From Bretschneidera sinensis (Eukaryota > Streptophyta > Magnoliopsida > Brassicales > Akaniaceae): a stretch of 64,000 nucleotides of DNA. A program made the translations under genes and the position numbers. The notes below the pieces were generated by a model that ran no database searches, was not told the DNA's origin, and saw only the letters and a list, made by a program, of their open reading frames with translations. This document shows, piece after piece, positions 46,953 through 58,257 of the stretch. Location: NCBI GenBank assembly GCA_023935145.1, contig CM043700.1:107634400-107698399 (forward strand). The letters are read 5' to 3'. Within the stretch, counting starts at the first letter, position 1. Every line of letters begins with the position of its first letter.

Positions 46953-48238
46953 TGATAGGTGCTTATATATTCATATTTAAGCCCCTTTATTTACATTTGT
47001 TAAGTCCTTAGTTATGTTAATTTAGTCCATTTTACTTCATTTCTGTGTTTCACATGTTTTTATAGGGTCTTGGATAAAAAGAAACATTTTTGGCACTTAA
47101 AGGAAGAAATCTGGAAATCTTGGAGTAGCTACTGCCATAAGTGCGAGCGAGCGCACTATTGGGCGTGATCGAGCGCAGCCTTGCGATCGAGCACAAAACG
47201 CATGCGATCGAGCGCACATATACGGACGTGAACAGTAAAACGGCAGAACCAGTTTTGGAAATAGATGAGGTTTTACGTTTTAGGAGTTTAGGGTTTCCTG
47301 AGTCTTATAGGATTATTCAACCCCTATAAATACACCTGTAAATGCACACAAAGGACATCCTTTCTTTTATCTTTTGCTTAGCTCGGAGTTGTAAACATCA
47401 GAGAGGATTGACAACCCGTCTCCCGAGTCTTCTTCAGTTTTATTTTTCTATTTTATTTCATTATGTTTAGAATGTTTAGTTTAATTAGCATGTGTAACTA
47501 ACTCTTTATAGGGCTCGATTGAAGCCCTAGTTATGCTTTCCCATATATACATTCATTGATTATCTTTGAAATAGCCTTAATTATGATTCTTAACTTGATT
47601 AATGTCTATATTTATTTAAATTCCTCATATGTATATGTCTGATCAATATGTGCATATGGTATAGACTTGTTAATTAGACCAATTTGGATGACCGAGTCTT
47701 GGGTCTGACATTAGTAACAAAAGATATCCACACCTGATTCTTAGGTTAATCAACATGGGAAACTGGGAGTAGATACCATACACTAGGTCCTGTGTGGTTG
47801 TCGATTTCCATAGTACCTATGCTCTCTTAAAGAACAACTCAGTAGATACCATGCTGAATCTCTTAAGATAGAAAAGAGTTAGAGTAGATACCATGCCTAA
47901 CTCGTTGCTTAAGGAAATCAATAGCTTAAGGAGTAGGTACCATGCCCTTAGGTTGACAACCATTAGGTATTCATAGGAAGGCTAGTGCATTGACCTGTTA
48001 CTCATTGGGAAAGTATGACTAGTGGTGGATATCAAAGCCTTATGTCTCATTATTATTAATTCACATTCAACAGTTATTTTGACCTTCTTTTATTAAGAAA
48101 CAGATTCTAAAACGAAATTCACCAATCCCTGTGGAAATAATCTCGCACTTGCACACTATGTTACCACTGACCTTGTGCACTTGCAAGTAAAACTGTACGG
48201 TTATTTACTTATTAATTTAGGTAGATAAACGCGCAACA
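46953..48238 (+). repeat. 5' LTR of element D
   Basis: 1,286 bp, TGATAGGTGC...GCGCAACA. GATCGAGCGC-type words at 47140-47222. Also several TAGATACCATGC/AGTAGATACCAT words at 47765-47945. Confidence 0.9.
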
Positions 48239-48244
48239 AGTTTT

Positions 48245-48262
48245 TTGCGCCATTGCCGGGGA
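48245..48262 (+). promoter_or_regulatory. Primer binding site of element D (tRNA-Asp type)
   Basis: TTGCGCCATTGCCGGGGA, two mismatches from the usual tRNA-Asp-complementary site TGGCGCCGTTGCCGGGGA. Confidence 0.85.
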
Positions 48263-48446
48263 TTGCACTAAATTTCTTTTTAAAATTATTTTTGTTTAGT
48301 AATTTTCTTTTATTCTGTTTTATTTTATCAAAAATCTAAAAATTTTAAGTTTATATTTTTCACTTTTATTTTGCTTCGATCAATAACCTAATTTATTTCC
48401 TTTTCGTTTTCTGTTTCAGGCACTTCAGTAGAACTCTCTGTAACAC

Positions 48447-48565
48447 TTGCGATCGAGCGCACTACCTTGTACGATCGAGCGCCATACTGTGCGATCGAGC
48501 ACCATACTGTGCGATCGAGCACCATACTGTGCGATCGAGCGCAATACTGTGAGATCGATTGCATT
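48447..48565 (+). repeat. 20-bp tandem GATCGAGC repeats in D leader
   Basis: About six units of TGTGCGATCGAGCACCATAC, two of them exact, the others with 1-4 changes. They sit in the untranslated leader just upstream of gag. Confidence 0.9.
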
Positions 48566-48579
48566 TAAGGTAGAGGCTA

Positions 48580-50446
48580 CCCGAGCAGCAATGCAGAACT
48601 ACTACACTGAAACTGTTTTTGCTGATTCATGTAAGGGCTTCGATCTAGGAACCCTACCATCGTTCTATTAGACATAGAGATTGAGCGGACCATTCAATAG
48701 AGGCTTAGAAACAATTTTGAGGAGAACGAAGAAGAATTAGAGAACAAAGCACCAATGGCTGAACAGATTGAAAATCAGTAACCTCATGAGCAAAGGCCGA
48801 TGAAGCAATCCTTCATCCCAAGGAACATTGACCAGCCATCATGCATTACGTATCAATCTGAGGCGGAAGGCAACTACTACATATCCCCACAGATACTCAG
48901 TGCACTGACTCACTTTAGGGGTACACCTAATAAGGACTCACACTTGCACCTTCGGGAGTTCTTCGATCTTTGCAAATTCCAGCACATCCAAGGCCTAGAC
49001 CAAGAAGGAATCAGGTTAATTCTTTTCCCTTTTTCCTTAAAAGATAATGCTAAACTGTGGTACAATTCATTGCCTGTAGTTTCTATCCACACTTGGGATG
49101 AGTTGGCCAGCGAATTCCTAAGAAAGTTTTTCCCAGCTCAAAAGACGAGACAAATGAGGAAAGAGACTCAATCTTTCCAACAGAGGGATGAAGACCTTTT
49201 CTTTGAAGCATGGAGACACTTTAATGAATTGCTTCACAAATGTCCACATCGCAACCTACCTAAAGATGAGTTAGTATTGGCCTTTTACGAAGGTCTAAAT
49301 GACATGAATGAAGGTATTGCTGATTCAGGTTGTGGAGGTGTGCTGATGGAGAAAAACAGTGAAGAAGCTATGAAGCTGTTTGAGGCATTGAGTTAGCACA
49401 CCCAACAATTCTCATCCAGAGGGAGACAAGGAGTAAAAAGCAAGGGTATGTATGAAGTTAACTTAATTGATGGAATTCCAACTCAGATAGCTGCTATGGA
49501 GAGGAAGCTAGATATGCTTGTAAATGCCATGACTGCTCAGAACGCCTCACCGAGTCCACAAGCCACAAAACGTCAGGTATGTGCTTTATGTTCTCAATTT
49601 GATCACACTACTGAGACTTGCCATTTATATTCATCTACAGATCCCGAGCAAGTGAACTATGTGGGACTAAACAGTGCATATGAAAATACCTACAATCCTG
49701 GATGGTGGAATCACCCCAACCTCTCATGGAGCAACAATCAAAATACCCTGAACTTTTAAGGGCAAAAAAGGAACTTCCACTAAGTAGCCTAACCAGTTCA
49801 AGAGTCAAAGACAAGTGACCTAGAGAGTATGGTAAGACAACTGATAACGTCACAAGAACAATTTATGACAGATGGAAGACAAATTCAAATTGAGCAAAGA
49901 AAAACAATCGCAAAGCACGAGCAAACAATCTAAAGACTAGAAGTTCAAATGGGGCAAATGGCTAAAGAGTTAAGTGCAAAAAGGCAAGGTAAGCTTCCTA
50001 CCCAACCAATACCTAATCTGAGAGGACATCAACAACTAAATGCCATGACAACTCTGAGAAATGGTAAGGTCATAAGAGTTAATGAGCTAGCACAAACATC
50101 TCCTGCTAAGCCATCCCCATCCAAGGTAAGTGAAATGGAGAAGTGAAATGCACCACCCTTCCCTCAAAGGTTAGTAAAGCCAAAAGAAGATAAATTGTTT
50201 GATATTTTTGAAACTTTGAGAAAAGTAGAAATTAACATTCCCTTATTAGATGCAATTAAACAAATTCCTACTTATACTAAATTTTTACAAGAGTGTTGCA
50301 CTAATAAAAGAAAGTTTCAAGAGCATGAAACAGTGGCTCTAACAGAAGAGGTAAGTGTGGTATTATTAAGAAAACTACCACCAAAGCTACGAGATCCGAG
50401 TAGTTTTACCATTCCCTGCAGGATAAGCGACTAGTTTTTTGAGCGT
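48580..50446 (+). pseudogene. gag: gag of element D
   Basis: Single frame with stops but no frameshift. The capsid part, open 48800-49396, reads PQILSALTHFRGTPNKDSHL, HLREFFDLCKFQHIQGLDQE, IRLILFPFSLKDNAKLWYNS, LASEFLRKFFPAQKTRQMRK, FFEAWRHFNELLHKCPHRNL and FYEGLNDMNEGIADSGCGGV (Athila/Tat gag). A zinc-knuckle-like CALCSQFDHTTETC lies near 49580. Further words reach ITSQEQFMTDGRQI, MGQMAKELSAKRQGKLPTQP and INIPLLDAIKQIPTYTKFLQ (50231). Stops at 49394, 49757 and several later. The original ATG is upstream of the codon-9 stop near 48779. Confidence 0.85.
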
Positions 50447-51283
50447 GCATTATTGGATTTAGGAGCAAGTGTAAATTTACTACCATACAAAGTAGTTGAA
50501 AAGCTAGGTTTGGGGGAGTTTCAACCAACCTCCATCACTTTGCAGTTGGCATATAGAAGCATCAAAAGACCTAGAGGTATACTTGAGGATGTCTTGGTAA
50601 ACGTTGGTGAGTTTATCTTGCCTGCTGACTTGAGGATGTTAGATATGGAAGAATGCCTTATGCCATTATCTTTGCCCATCATCTTAGGAAGACCCTTTAT
50701 GAGAACTGCTGATACAATAATTAATGTGAAAAAGGGTGTTGTAAGTATGACGGTAAATGGTGAGACAATAGAATTTAAGATATTTGATGCGTTGAAATTA
50801 CCCCAAGATGATAATAATAATGACTGTTTTAATAAATGTATGATACAAAGTGTTGTCGAGCAAATTTTTCAGGTCCATCACACTGATCCATTGGAGGCCA
50901 CCCTCACCCACAGCTTCATAAGTTCGGATGTGGTGCCTAAGCCAGAATATGAAGATATTACAGATGACATTATTGAAGCTGTGCACCTCCTTGAAGCCTC
51001 TCCAAAGCATCCAAGGAAGTTCACACCTCTATTTGAAACTTTTGAGAGTACTAATACTATTTTTCTCTCATCTATTGTCTAGACACTAAACTTGAAATTG
51101 CCGCAGTTGCTTGCAAGAAATCAGACATTCAAGGTACTAGGACACAAAGTCACACCACACTCAGAAATTACAGTGCAACCAAGAGATAAAGATTTAGCGC
51201 CCCAGACTGTCCAGTATGCAGTAGCAACAAGAGCACCTGAGCCACATGCAATGGACTTTAAGTACACCCTACCGAAAGACTAA
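50447..51283 (+). pseudogene. Protease of element D and truncated pol linker
   Basis: ALLDLGASVNLLPYKVVEKL, LGEFQPTSITLQLAYRSIKR, RGILEDVLVNVGEFILPADL, LPIILGRPFMRTADTIINVK and VNGETIEFKIFDALKLPQDD form a complete aspartic protease with the DLGA active site (50453 onward). The linker that should lead into RT follows (HTDPLEATLTHSFISSD, TPLFETFESTNTIF). It ends at 51081 with a stop, then about 200 further codons without RT motifs. No RT exists before the 3' region, so pol is deleted here. Confidence 0.85.
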
Positions 51284-51800
51284 ATGTTGAAACTACTATA
51301 GAGAGCACTTGAGCAATCCAGACTTTGATAAACGTGTAGCTCAAACGCCTCTATTAAGGTCAGTGGCACTGAGGCCACTGAGTATGCACTTTCTGCCACA
51401 AGTGCGATCGAGTGCACTTCACAGTGCAATCGAGCGCACATTGGACAACAACTTGCTAGGATGCCTAAACTGTCAACCTCCACCTCCCACACCCTGTACC
51501 TCATCGACTGCACCACCTGGCAATTAGCAGTGAGAGGATACCCCGTTTGGTTGAAGACGTTAAACTTAGCGCTCATGGGAGGCACCCCATAGCATATCAT
51601 TTTTAGTATTTTATTTTATTCTATTGTTAGTATTTACTTTTCTATAGTTGTTTATTATTACTTGTTTTCCATTTTATGTTTGTTTGCCTTTCTTTTTCAA
51701 GGACATAGTGAGTGCATCCAGTTGAAGTTTGGGGGCGTGCTACGAGCCATGCCAGCCATATAGTACTTCATCTCCCAGGTCAGCTCCTTCCATGCTATTC

Positions 51801-51840
51801 ACACATTGGGGACAATGTTCAATTTAAGTTTGGGGGTATG
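51801..51840 (+). promoter_or_regulatory. Stem-loop and second polypurine tract of element D
   Basis: ACACATTGGGGACAATGTTC (stem CATTG/CAATG), then AATTTAAGTTTGGGGGTATG. Counterparts in C at 28551-28592 and in F at 59610-59649. Confidence 0.65.
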
Positions 51841-52268
51841 GGGACACACTCACACACACACTATGTCCTATTTTTTTTGTTTTGTTGTTTTTATAGATAA
51901 ATGCATGTTCATTCTGTTCCAAAAATGTTGGGTGATCTAAACAAACAATATGATTTAACTTCATAAGTGAGCTTAAAACTTTGAACATATAGGCCAATAA
52001 TTAAGTTTTGAATATAGATCACTTACACTTAGGCATTTAAGGATTCACAAGTTTGACCTAAGCTGACATGAGCACATTAGTATATAGTTATGTGGGGTAT
52101 GATATGTAATTTTGATTTGTATGTTTTTTTTGCTTGACTGTGAACCAGATGACCTGTTAGATTAATACTTTGGCATAATAAAAAAAAAGAACTTTCCACT
52201 GAGTAACTAGCCCTCTTGCCTCAGTAAGCAGTGAGTGTCACGTCAAAAGGTGAAAATTCTTATTGGTA

Positions 52269-52574
52269 GCATTAAGACTTGTTAAGTTCCGTAGCCTTTT
52301 TTACTTGAGTTAGTAAGTCCTTAGGGGTGTCTTTACACCTAATGCCCTAAGACCATCTGGTTTGGGAGTCATTGGCTGAACACTCGCTACATAAGTCAAA
52401 TGGAAAGCTTAAGGGAACAAAGCATTAAGACCTGTTAAGTTTCGTAGCCTTTTTGACTCGAGTTAGTAAGTCCTTAGGGGTGTCTTTACACCTAATGCCC
52501 TAAGACCATCTGGTTTGGGAGTCATTGGCTAAACATTCATTACATGAGTCAAATAGAAAGCTTAAGGGAACTAA
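52269..52574 (+). repeat. 153-bp direct tandem duplication in D 3' region
   Basis: Copies start at 52269 and 52422 (GCATTAAGAC...). They share about 95% including CTTTACACCTAATGCCCTAA and CATCTGGTTTGGGAGTCATT. Element C has only one inverted-orientation counterpart. Confidence 0.85.
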
Positions 52575-52959
52575 CTTGGCAAAAATCTCACAAATAAAAG
52601 AAAAAAAAGAAAAATTATGCCATTTTTGTTGATTCTAAAAGGAAATTTGGTGAATCTTGAGTCATCGAAACACTACACCTTAGAATTATTTGGAAACCTA
52701 ATCTTTTATGTGCTAGTTCACCACACACTAAAGTCAAACTTGTGATGTCTTTAACTGCCTCATGAAAGTGATTTGCATTCAAAACTCTTATTCATTGCAA
52801 AGATATGTTTATATTTGTTAAGCTTGCTCATGAATGCGCATCATAACTTTGTGTGAAGACCTAAAATTTTGTGGACACTATGGATATTGGATCTATCTGT
52901 GTGTCGTTATTTTTCATTTTAGTTTTTAGTTTTGTATTGCTAAGGGACTAGCAATATGT

Positions 52960-52972
52960 AAGTTTGGGGGTG
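52960..52972 (+). promoter_or_regulatory. Polypurine tract of element D
   Basis: AAGTTTGGGGGTG abutting the 3' LTR start TGATAG. Confidence 0.88.
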
Positions 52973-54259
52973 TGATAGATGTTTAAATATTCATATTTAA
53001 ACCCCCTTATTTACATTTGTTAAGTCCTTAGTTATGTTAATTTAGTCAATTTTACTTCATTTATGTGTTTCACATGTTTTTATAGGGTCTTGGATAAAAA
53101 GAAACATTTTTGGCACCTAAGGGAAGAAATCTGGAAATCCTGGAGCAGCTACTGCCACAAGTGCAATCGAGCGCACTATTAGGAGCGATCGAGCGCAGCC
53201 TTGCGATCGAGTGCAAAACGCATGTGATCGAGCGCACATGTAAGGGTGTGAATAGTAAAACGGCAGAACCAGTTTTGGAAATAGAGGAGGTTTTACGTAT
53301 TAGGAAGTTTAGGGTTTCCTGAGTCTTCTAGGATTATTTAACCCCTATAAATACACCTGTAAACACACACAAAGGACATCCCTTCTTTTATCTTTTGCTT
53401 AGCTCGAAGTTGTAAACTTCGGAGAGGATTGACAACCCATCTCCCGAGTCTTCTTTGGTTTTATTTTTCTGTTTTATTTCATTATGTTTAGAATGTTTAG
53501 TTTAATTAGCATATGTAACTAACTCTTTATAGGGCTCGATTGAAGCCCTAGTTATGCTTTCCCATTTATACATTCATTGATTATCTTTATAATAGCCTTG
53601 ATTATGATCCTTAACTTGATTAATGCTCGTGTTTATTTAAATTCTGTATATGTATATGTCTGATCAATATGTGCATGTGGTATGGACTTGTTAGTTAGAC
53701 CAATTTGGATGACCGAGTCTTGGGTCTGACATTAGTAACAAAAGATATCCACACCGGATTCTTGGGTTAATCAACATGGAAAACCAGGAGTAGATACCAT
53801 ACCCTAGGTCCTATGTGGTTGTCGATTTCCATAGTACCTATGCTCTCTTAAGGAACAACTCAGTAGATACCATACTGAATCCCTTAAGACAAAAAAGAGT
53901 TAGAGTAGATACCATGCCTAACTCGTTGCTTAGGGAAATCAATAGCTTAAGGAGTAGATACCATGCCCTTAGGTTGACAACCATTAGGTATTCATAGGAA
54001 TGTTAGTGCATTGACCTGTTACTCATTGGGAAAGTATGACTAGTGGTGGATATCAAAGCCCTATGTCTCATTATTATTAATTCACATTCAACAGTTATTT
54101 TGACCTTCTTTTATTAAGAAACTAATTCTAAAACAAAATTCACCAATCCCTGTGGAAACGATCTCGCACTTGCACACTATGCTACCGCTGACCTTGTGCA
54201 CTTGCAAGTAAAACTGTACAGTTATTTACTTTTTAATTTAGGTAGATAAACGCGCAATA
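52973..54259 (+). repeat. 3' LTR of element D
   Basis: 1,287 bp, TGATAGATGT...GCGCAATA. GATCGAGCGC-type words at 53160-53240. Confidence 0.9.
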
Positions 54260-54735
54260 AAGTGTTCAAGGAAATAGAGTAATTTGAAAGAAACTAAACA
54301 AAATTTGGTAAGTGTTAATTAACATTTATATATAAGTGTGTATATATAAGTAAGTAAAAATTTCCAACAAAATTTTCGGCAACCAAAGCAATTGCATTAT
54401 CAGCATTTTAATCCTCCCCCAACCTCCATGTCTTAGAGACGTGCAAGGCATGCACACCTCCTTCATAAATTGGCATTACATTTGGCAGTAGGTGCTGCCA
54501 TCTGCTGCCACATTATTATTATTATTTTTTAAAAAAAAACTTTTTTTCTTTCTTTTTCTTCTGGACGTTCTGGACGTTTGTTTCTTTTTTCTTCTGATTT
54601 CCATTTTGGATGATTCTAGAATTTTTTTTTTAAATTTTAACTTTTTGCATTTAAAATATCTATATATTATTTTAACTTTATGTCATGTTTATTAAAGTAC
54701 TTCTCTACCATTATTTTACAAATACGGGTATTACA

Positions 54736-56853
54736 GTTACATTACCTTCTACTGACACCGAGACTTCAAAGGCTTTATTTGTCAAAAAACTGCTGGACAT
54801 ATGAGATGGCATAAGGAGGTAAAACATAGTAAACCATACATGGTCATCCACTTGACAGATAGACTTACGTGGAAACATTTTGATGATACTCACCCTGAGT
54901 TTTCCCACGAACCACGCAATGTTAGGCTGGGACTTTTAACTGACGGGTTCAATCCGTTTAGTCATTCGGCCTCTTCTTACTCTTGTTGGCCGATATTTAT
55001 CACTCTTTATAATTTACCTCCTGGTATGTGCATGAAAGAGCATAATCTGTTCTTATCATTGGTAATTCTCAGTCCACAGAACCTTGGTAAGAATCTAGAT
55101 GTTTATCTATGGTCACTGATAGATGAGTTAAAGGTGCTATGGACGGATGGAGTTACTACTTATGATGCAGTAAAAAAAATTAATATGAAGGCTGCACTTC
55201 TATGGACGATTAGTGACCTCCCTGCATATGGTATGCTTTCTGGGTGGAGCACTCATGATCTATTGGCTTGTCCTTATTGTATAGAGCTCACCAAATCATT
55301 CCGTCTGCGACATGGTCATAAAATTGTTGGTTTGATTATCACCATCGGTTCTTACCAGTAGATCATGCTTTTAGAAGGCATAAGTAGAGTTTCATAAAGA
55401 ATAGATATGAGAGTGGCCCGCCACCACCATGGTTGTCCCAGGTAGAAGTGAAAGCTAGAGTGATGTCCTTCAAACAGATAACATTTGGTACCAATGGTAG
55501 AAAGTAAGAAATCTTTGGATTTGGGAAAGATCACAATTTGACAAAGAGAAGTATCTTTTGGGAACTGCCCTACTGGTTAACTAATTTAATTCGCCACAAT
55601 TTGGACGTTATGCATATTGAGAAAAATGTGTTTAACAATGTCTTTAACACTATTATGGATATCAAGGGTAAAACGAAAGACAATGCTAATGCTCGTTTAG
55701 ATATAGCAAAGTTTTGTAGGCATCCTCAATTGGAGTTGGTTGAAGTTAATGGTAAACCTAAATTTAAACCTAAACAACATATCATTTAAATGAATCTCAG
55801 ATAAAGGTGGTTTACGAATGGGTTTCAAATTTGAAGTTCCCAGATGGGTATGCCTCTAATTTAGCATGGTTTGTTAAATTGAACGAGTGTAGGTTCCATG
55901 GGATGAAGAGTCACGATTGCTATGTGTTCATAGAAAGATTAATTCCCTTCGCATTTCGTGATTTTTTACCTGACCCTGTGTGGGATGCTTTGACAGACCT
56001 AAGTAACTTCTTTAGGGACATATGCGTAACTGAATTGTGTTTTGAGCATATAAAGGTTATTGAGAAAAACATTCCCATCATCTTATGCAAGCTTGAGAAG
56101 ATATTTCTTCTAGCATTCTTCGATTCAATGGAGCAATTGCCGATCCACTTAACTTACAAAGCTAAAGTGGGTGGTCTAGTGCAATAGTAATGGATGTATC
56201 CGTTTGAGAGGTAATATCCTTAATCTTTATCGAATGTTACTATTTCTCAGCTTTATATCATAATTTTTTGTTTTATAATCCATATACATACATACATGCA
56301 TACATACATACATACTAGCATGCATGCAAAATAGGTGTATGCATAGCTTAAAGAAAAAGGTTCGTAAAAAAGCATATGTGGAAGGTTCCATGGTTAACGC
56401 ATACATTACACAAGATATCTCCAATTTTTACTTTGAATATTTTGAGCCAAATGTTTAGACAAAATTAAATCGAGTCTTTCGTAACGATGATGGGTGTAGT
56501 TTACATCAAGGAGAAAGGCTATTTATTTTCTATTATCTAGGTCGTGCTTTTGGTCGTGAGACTATTAGAGACATGGATGACAAAGAGCTCAAGGCCGCAG
56601 AGATATATGTTTTCTTTAATTGCATTGAAATTATACCATATGTGGAGTGAGTTCTTACTTAACATTTAAATCTAATATTCTCTTACCACTTATGCATATA
56701 TTAGACACTAATTAATTCATCATCATCATTATTGTTATAGACAATACGATGAGTCCTTGAAGGGTGAGCAATGAGGCATAACTGACGAACAAATTGAGAA
56801 GTTTCGTGAGAAGAATTTCACAAAATGGCTTCTTGATCTTATAAGTCATACCA
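54736..56853 (+). pseudogene. CACTA transposase TNP2-like, central and C-terminal part
   Basis: Resumes near RLQRLYLSKK/TAGHMRWHKE, then TWKHFDDTHPEFSHEPRNVR, LGLLTDGFNPFSHSASSYSC, LPPGMCMKEHNLFLSLVILS, LPAYGMLSGWSTHDLLACPY (54801-55361, Transposase_21). Then LTNLIRHNLDVMHIEKNVFN (about 55577) and, at 55807-56187, the DUF4218-like DLSNFFRDICVTELC. Two introns with GT-AG ends are visible (56211-56334 and 56647-56740). Between them ISNFYFEYFEPNV and RDMDDKELKAAEIYVFFNC. Frameshifts separate the pieces. It is cut by element F at 56854. Confidence 0.88.
56284..56325 (+). repeat. CATA microsatellite
   Basis: ATACATACATACATGCATAC-type tetranucleotide repeat inside the first TNP2-like intron. Confidence 0.8.
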
Positions 56854-58246
56854 TGTAAAACAATATTGATTACACTCAAACAAATACATGGTTATTGTGT
56901 ATAGTTGAGGTGTCGATCCCACGAGGAAAAGTGATCTACTAAGGAAAAGTGCAAACCTTAACACGAACGATAACAATCAAGTGAGAAAATATGAATTTTG
57001 ATAATGAAGTAATTGTGAGAAAATTGTGTAAATAGATTGAAGAATATAATAAAGGAACAACAAGGTTCCGGGAATGCTCCCTAGGTTCGTTGCCTTATTC
57101 CAATCTCAATTTAGTTGTTTTTATCTCGATTGCAAGTTTCACATCTCGAACAAGCAATCGACATATATTCAATCAGAGCACATATATAAACCCTAATGTA
57201 ATTGATATGAATTACTCTTTACTTTCGAGTTTAGCACAAATGACCTATCCTATAGATTTATCAAGAAATGACAATATATCTTTAATGACAATATTGCAGT
57301 AACGGACAAACCTAAAAGACAAATCTACCGGACTCAATCATACCCAAACAACGTCACATAAGAAAAGCATGACTAGACTTATATGGAGAAGAAAGATACG
57401 ATTATCGGATTAAGAGAAAAATCTTCTAATTAGATTAAAGAGTAAATCATAACAATGTTTTGGCAATAAATCTAAACTACAACTGAATCAATAATGGATA
57501 ATAAGAACAACTATACCTAAGGATTCATCCTTTCGCCTTGCTTGGAGATTAGTTGGCCATGGGGCTCATTCTCGAACACTTTGATGAAGAGTGTGGCAGC
57601 CTTCTTGTGTTTTCCAACCTTAATGATTATCTCTTCTCAAACCCTAAGTGATCTATTTATAATATAAAAGGTCCAAGGGTGTTTTAGGGTTTAAACAATC
57701 ATTAAAGTCCTAATTAGGTCATAACTCGGAGAAGGGGATCGTGTGCGCGCCGCGACTCTCACTTGCTAGAGTCGTGGCTCTATCTGTTCTTAGTTGGGTA
57801 TTCTTCTGGGAGCCGCAGCTCTGCCTAGTCCAGGCCGTGGCTCTGCCTGATGGCCTTTAACGGTGAGCTTCTGGGCACCGCGGCCCTGCCTAGTCCAGGC
57901 CTCGACGCACACTGGTTGGTTTCCTTGTTCTTTTGTGCTTCTTTCTGGAGGCCGAGGCTTGGACTTCTTCAGGCTGCAGCGCACACACTCAAGACTTGAT
58001 TTCTCTTCATTTGTCCTTCCACAACCATGCCTTTACTCCGGATTGCCTTGAGTCTTTGTGCTTCAAGAAACTATAACTTTTCCTCCTCTTTTGAACTTAA
58101 AGTACCTGAAAATGCACCGAAATAGATCAATGATCCAAGAATGACACTCTAGAGTTGTTAACGTATAAAAGTGCAATTAAAACCTAGATCAACCCTAAAA
58201 TGCTAACAATTAAGTATTGTTAAGGTGCATTTTATGACTCTCATCA
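56854..58246 (-). repeat. 3' LTR of element F
   Basis: About 1,393 bp, plus-strand TGTAAAACAATATTG...GACTCTCATCA. The partner LTR is outside the window, so the left edge is set by where CACTA coding stops and by the TG. A GC-rich array with GCCTAGTCCAGGCC twice (near 57816 and 57888) lies at 57730-57990. Confidence 0.8.
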
Positions 58247-58257
58247 CAACCCCCAAC
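58247..58257 (-). promoter_or_regulatory. Polypurine tract of element F
   Basis: Minus-strand AGTTGGGGGTTG-type run abutting TGATGAGAGTC of the LTR. Confidence 0.8.

Larger units (their letters stand above)
51284..52959 (+). other. 3' untranslated region of element D
   Basis: Two more GATCGAGTGC/AATCGAGCGC words at 51406-51442, the phrase GCTCATGGGAGGCACCCC near 51570 (also beside pol's end in element C, about 28784-28803 inverted), the stem-loop plus second polypurine tract at 51801-51840, and a 153-bp duplication at 52269-52574. No ORF. Confidence 0.75.
46953..54259 (+). mobile_element. Element D: Athila/Tat-like, gag-protease only
   Basis: 7.3-kb plus-strand element in the E solo LTR. 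LTRs 46953-48238 and 52973-54259, tRNA-Asp-type primer site (48245-48262), polypurine tract AAGTTTGGGGGTG (52960-52972). Target duplication is AAGTA/AAGTG, one mismatch. Interior codes only for gag and protease; RT, RNase H and integrase are absent. LTRs differ by about 5% (7% in the first 370 bp, less after). LTR start and 3' region are related to element C. Mobilisation would have needed another element's pol. Confidence 0.88.
45424..54735 (-). mobile_element. Solo LTR 'E' of the B family, split by element D
   Basis: 45424-46952 plus 54260-54735 (about 2.0 kb net) match the B LTR in reverse, from CCACCCCCAAGACGGTGTCA at about 45432 to the start region CCATTATTTTACAAATACGG near the end (54735). 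The target duplication GTTAC (45419-45423, 54736-54740) is perfect and there is no B-type interior, so this is a solo LTR left by recombination between two LTRs. It has four GGCTATCACGGT-type words at 46070-46200 where the B LTRs have two. Confidence 0.85.

Noticed and set aside
48447..48565. CRISPR-like short regular repeats
   Set aside because: 20-bp units are head-to-tail with no unique spacers, in a plant retrotransposon leader.
57790..58051. Two opposite frames (64 and 62 codons)
   Set aside because: Lie in the GC-rich array of F's LTR; no recognised protein.
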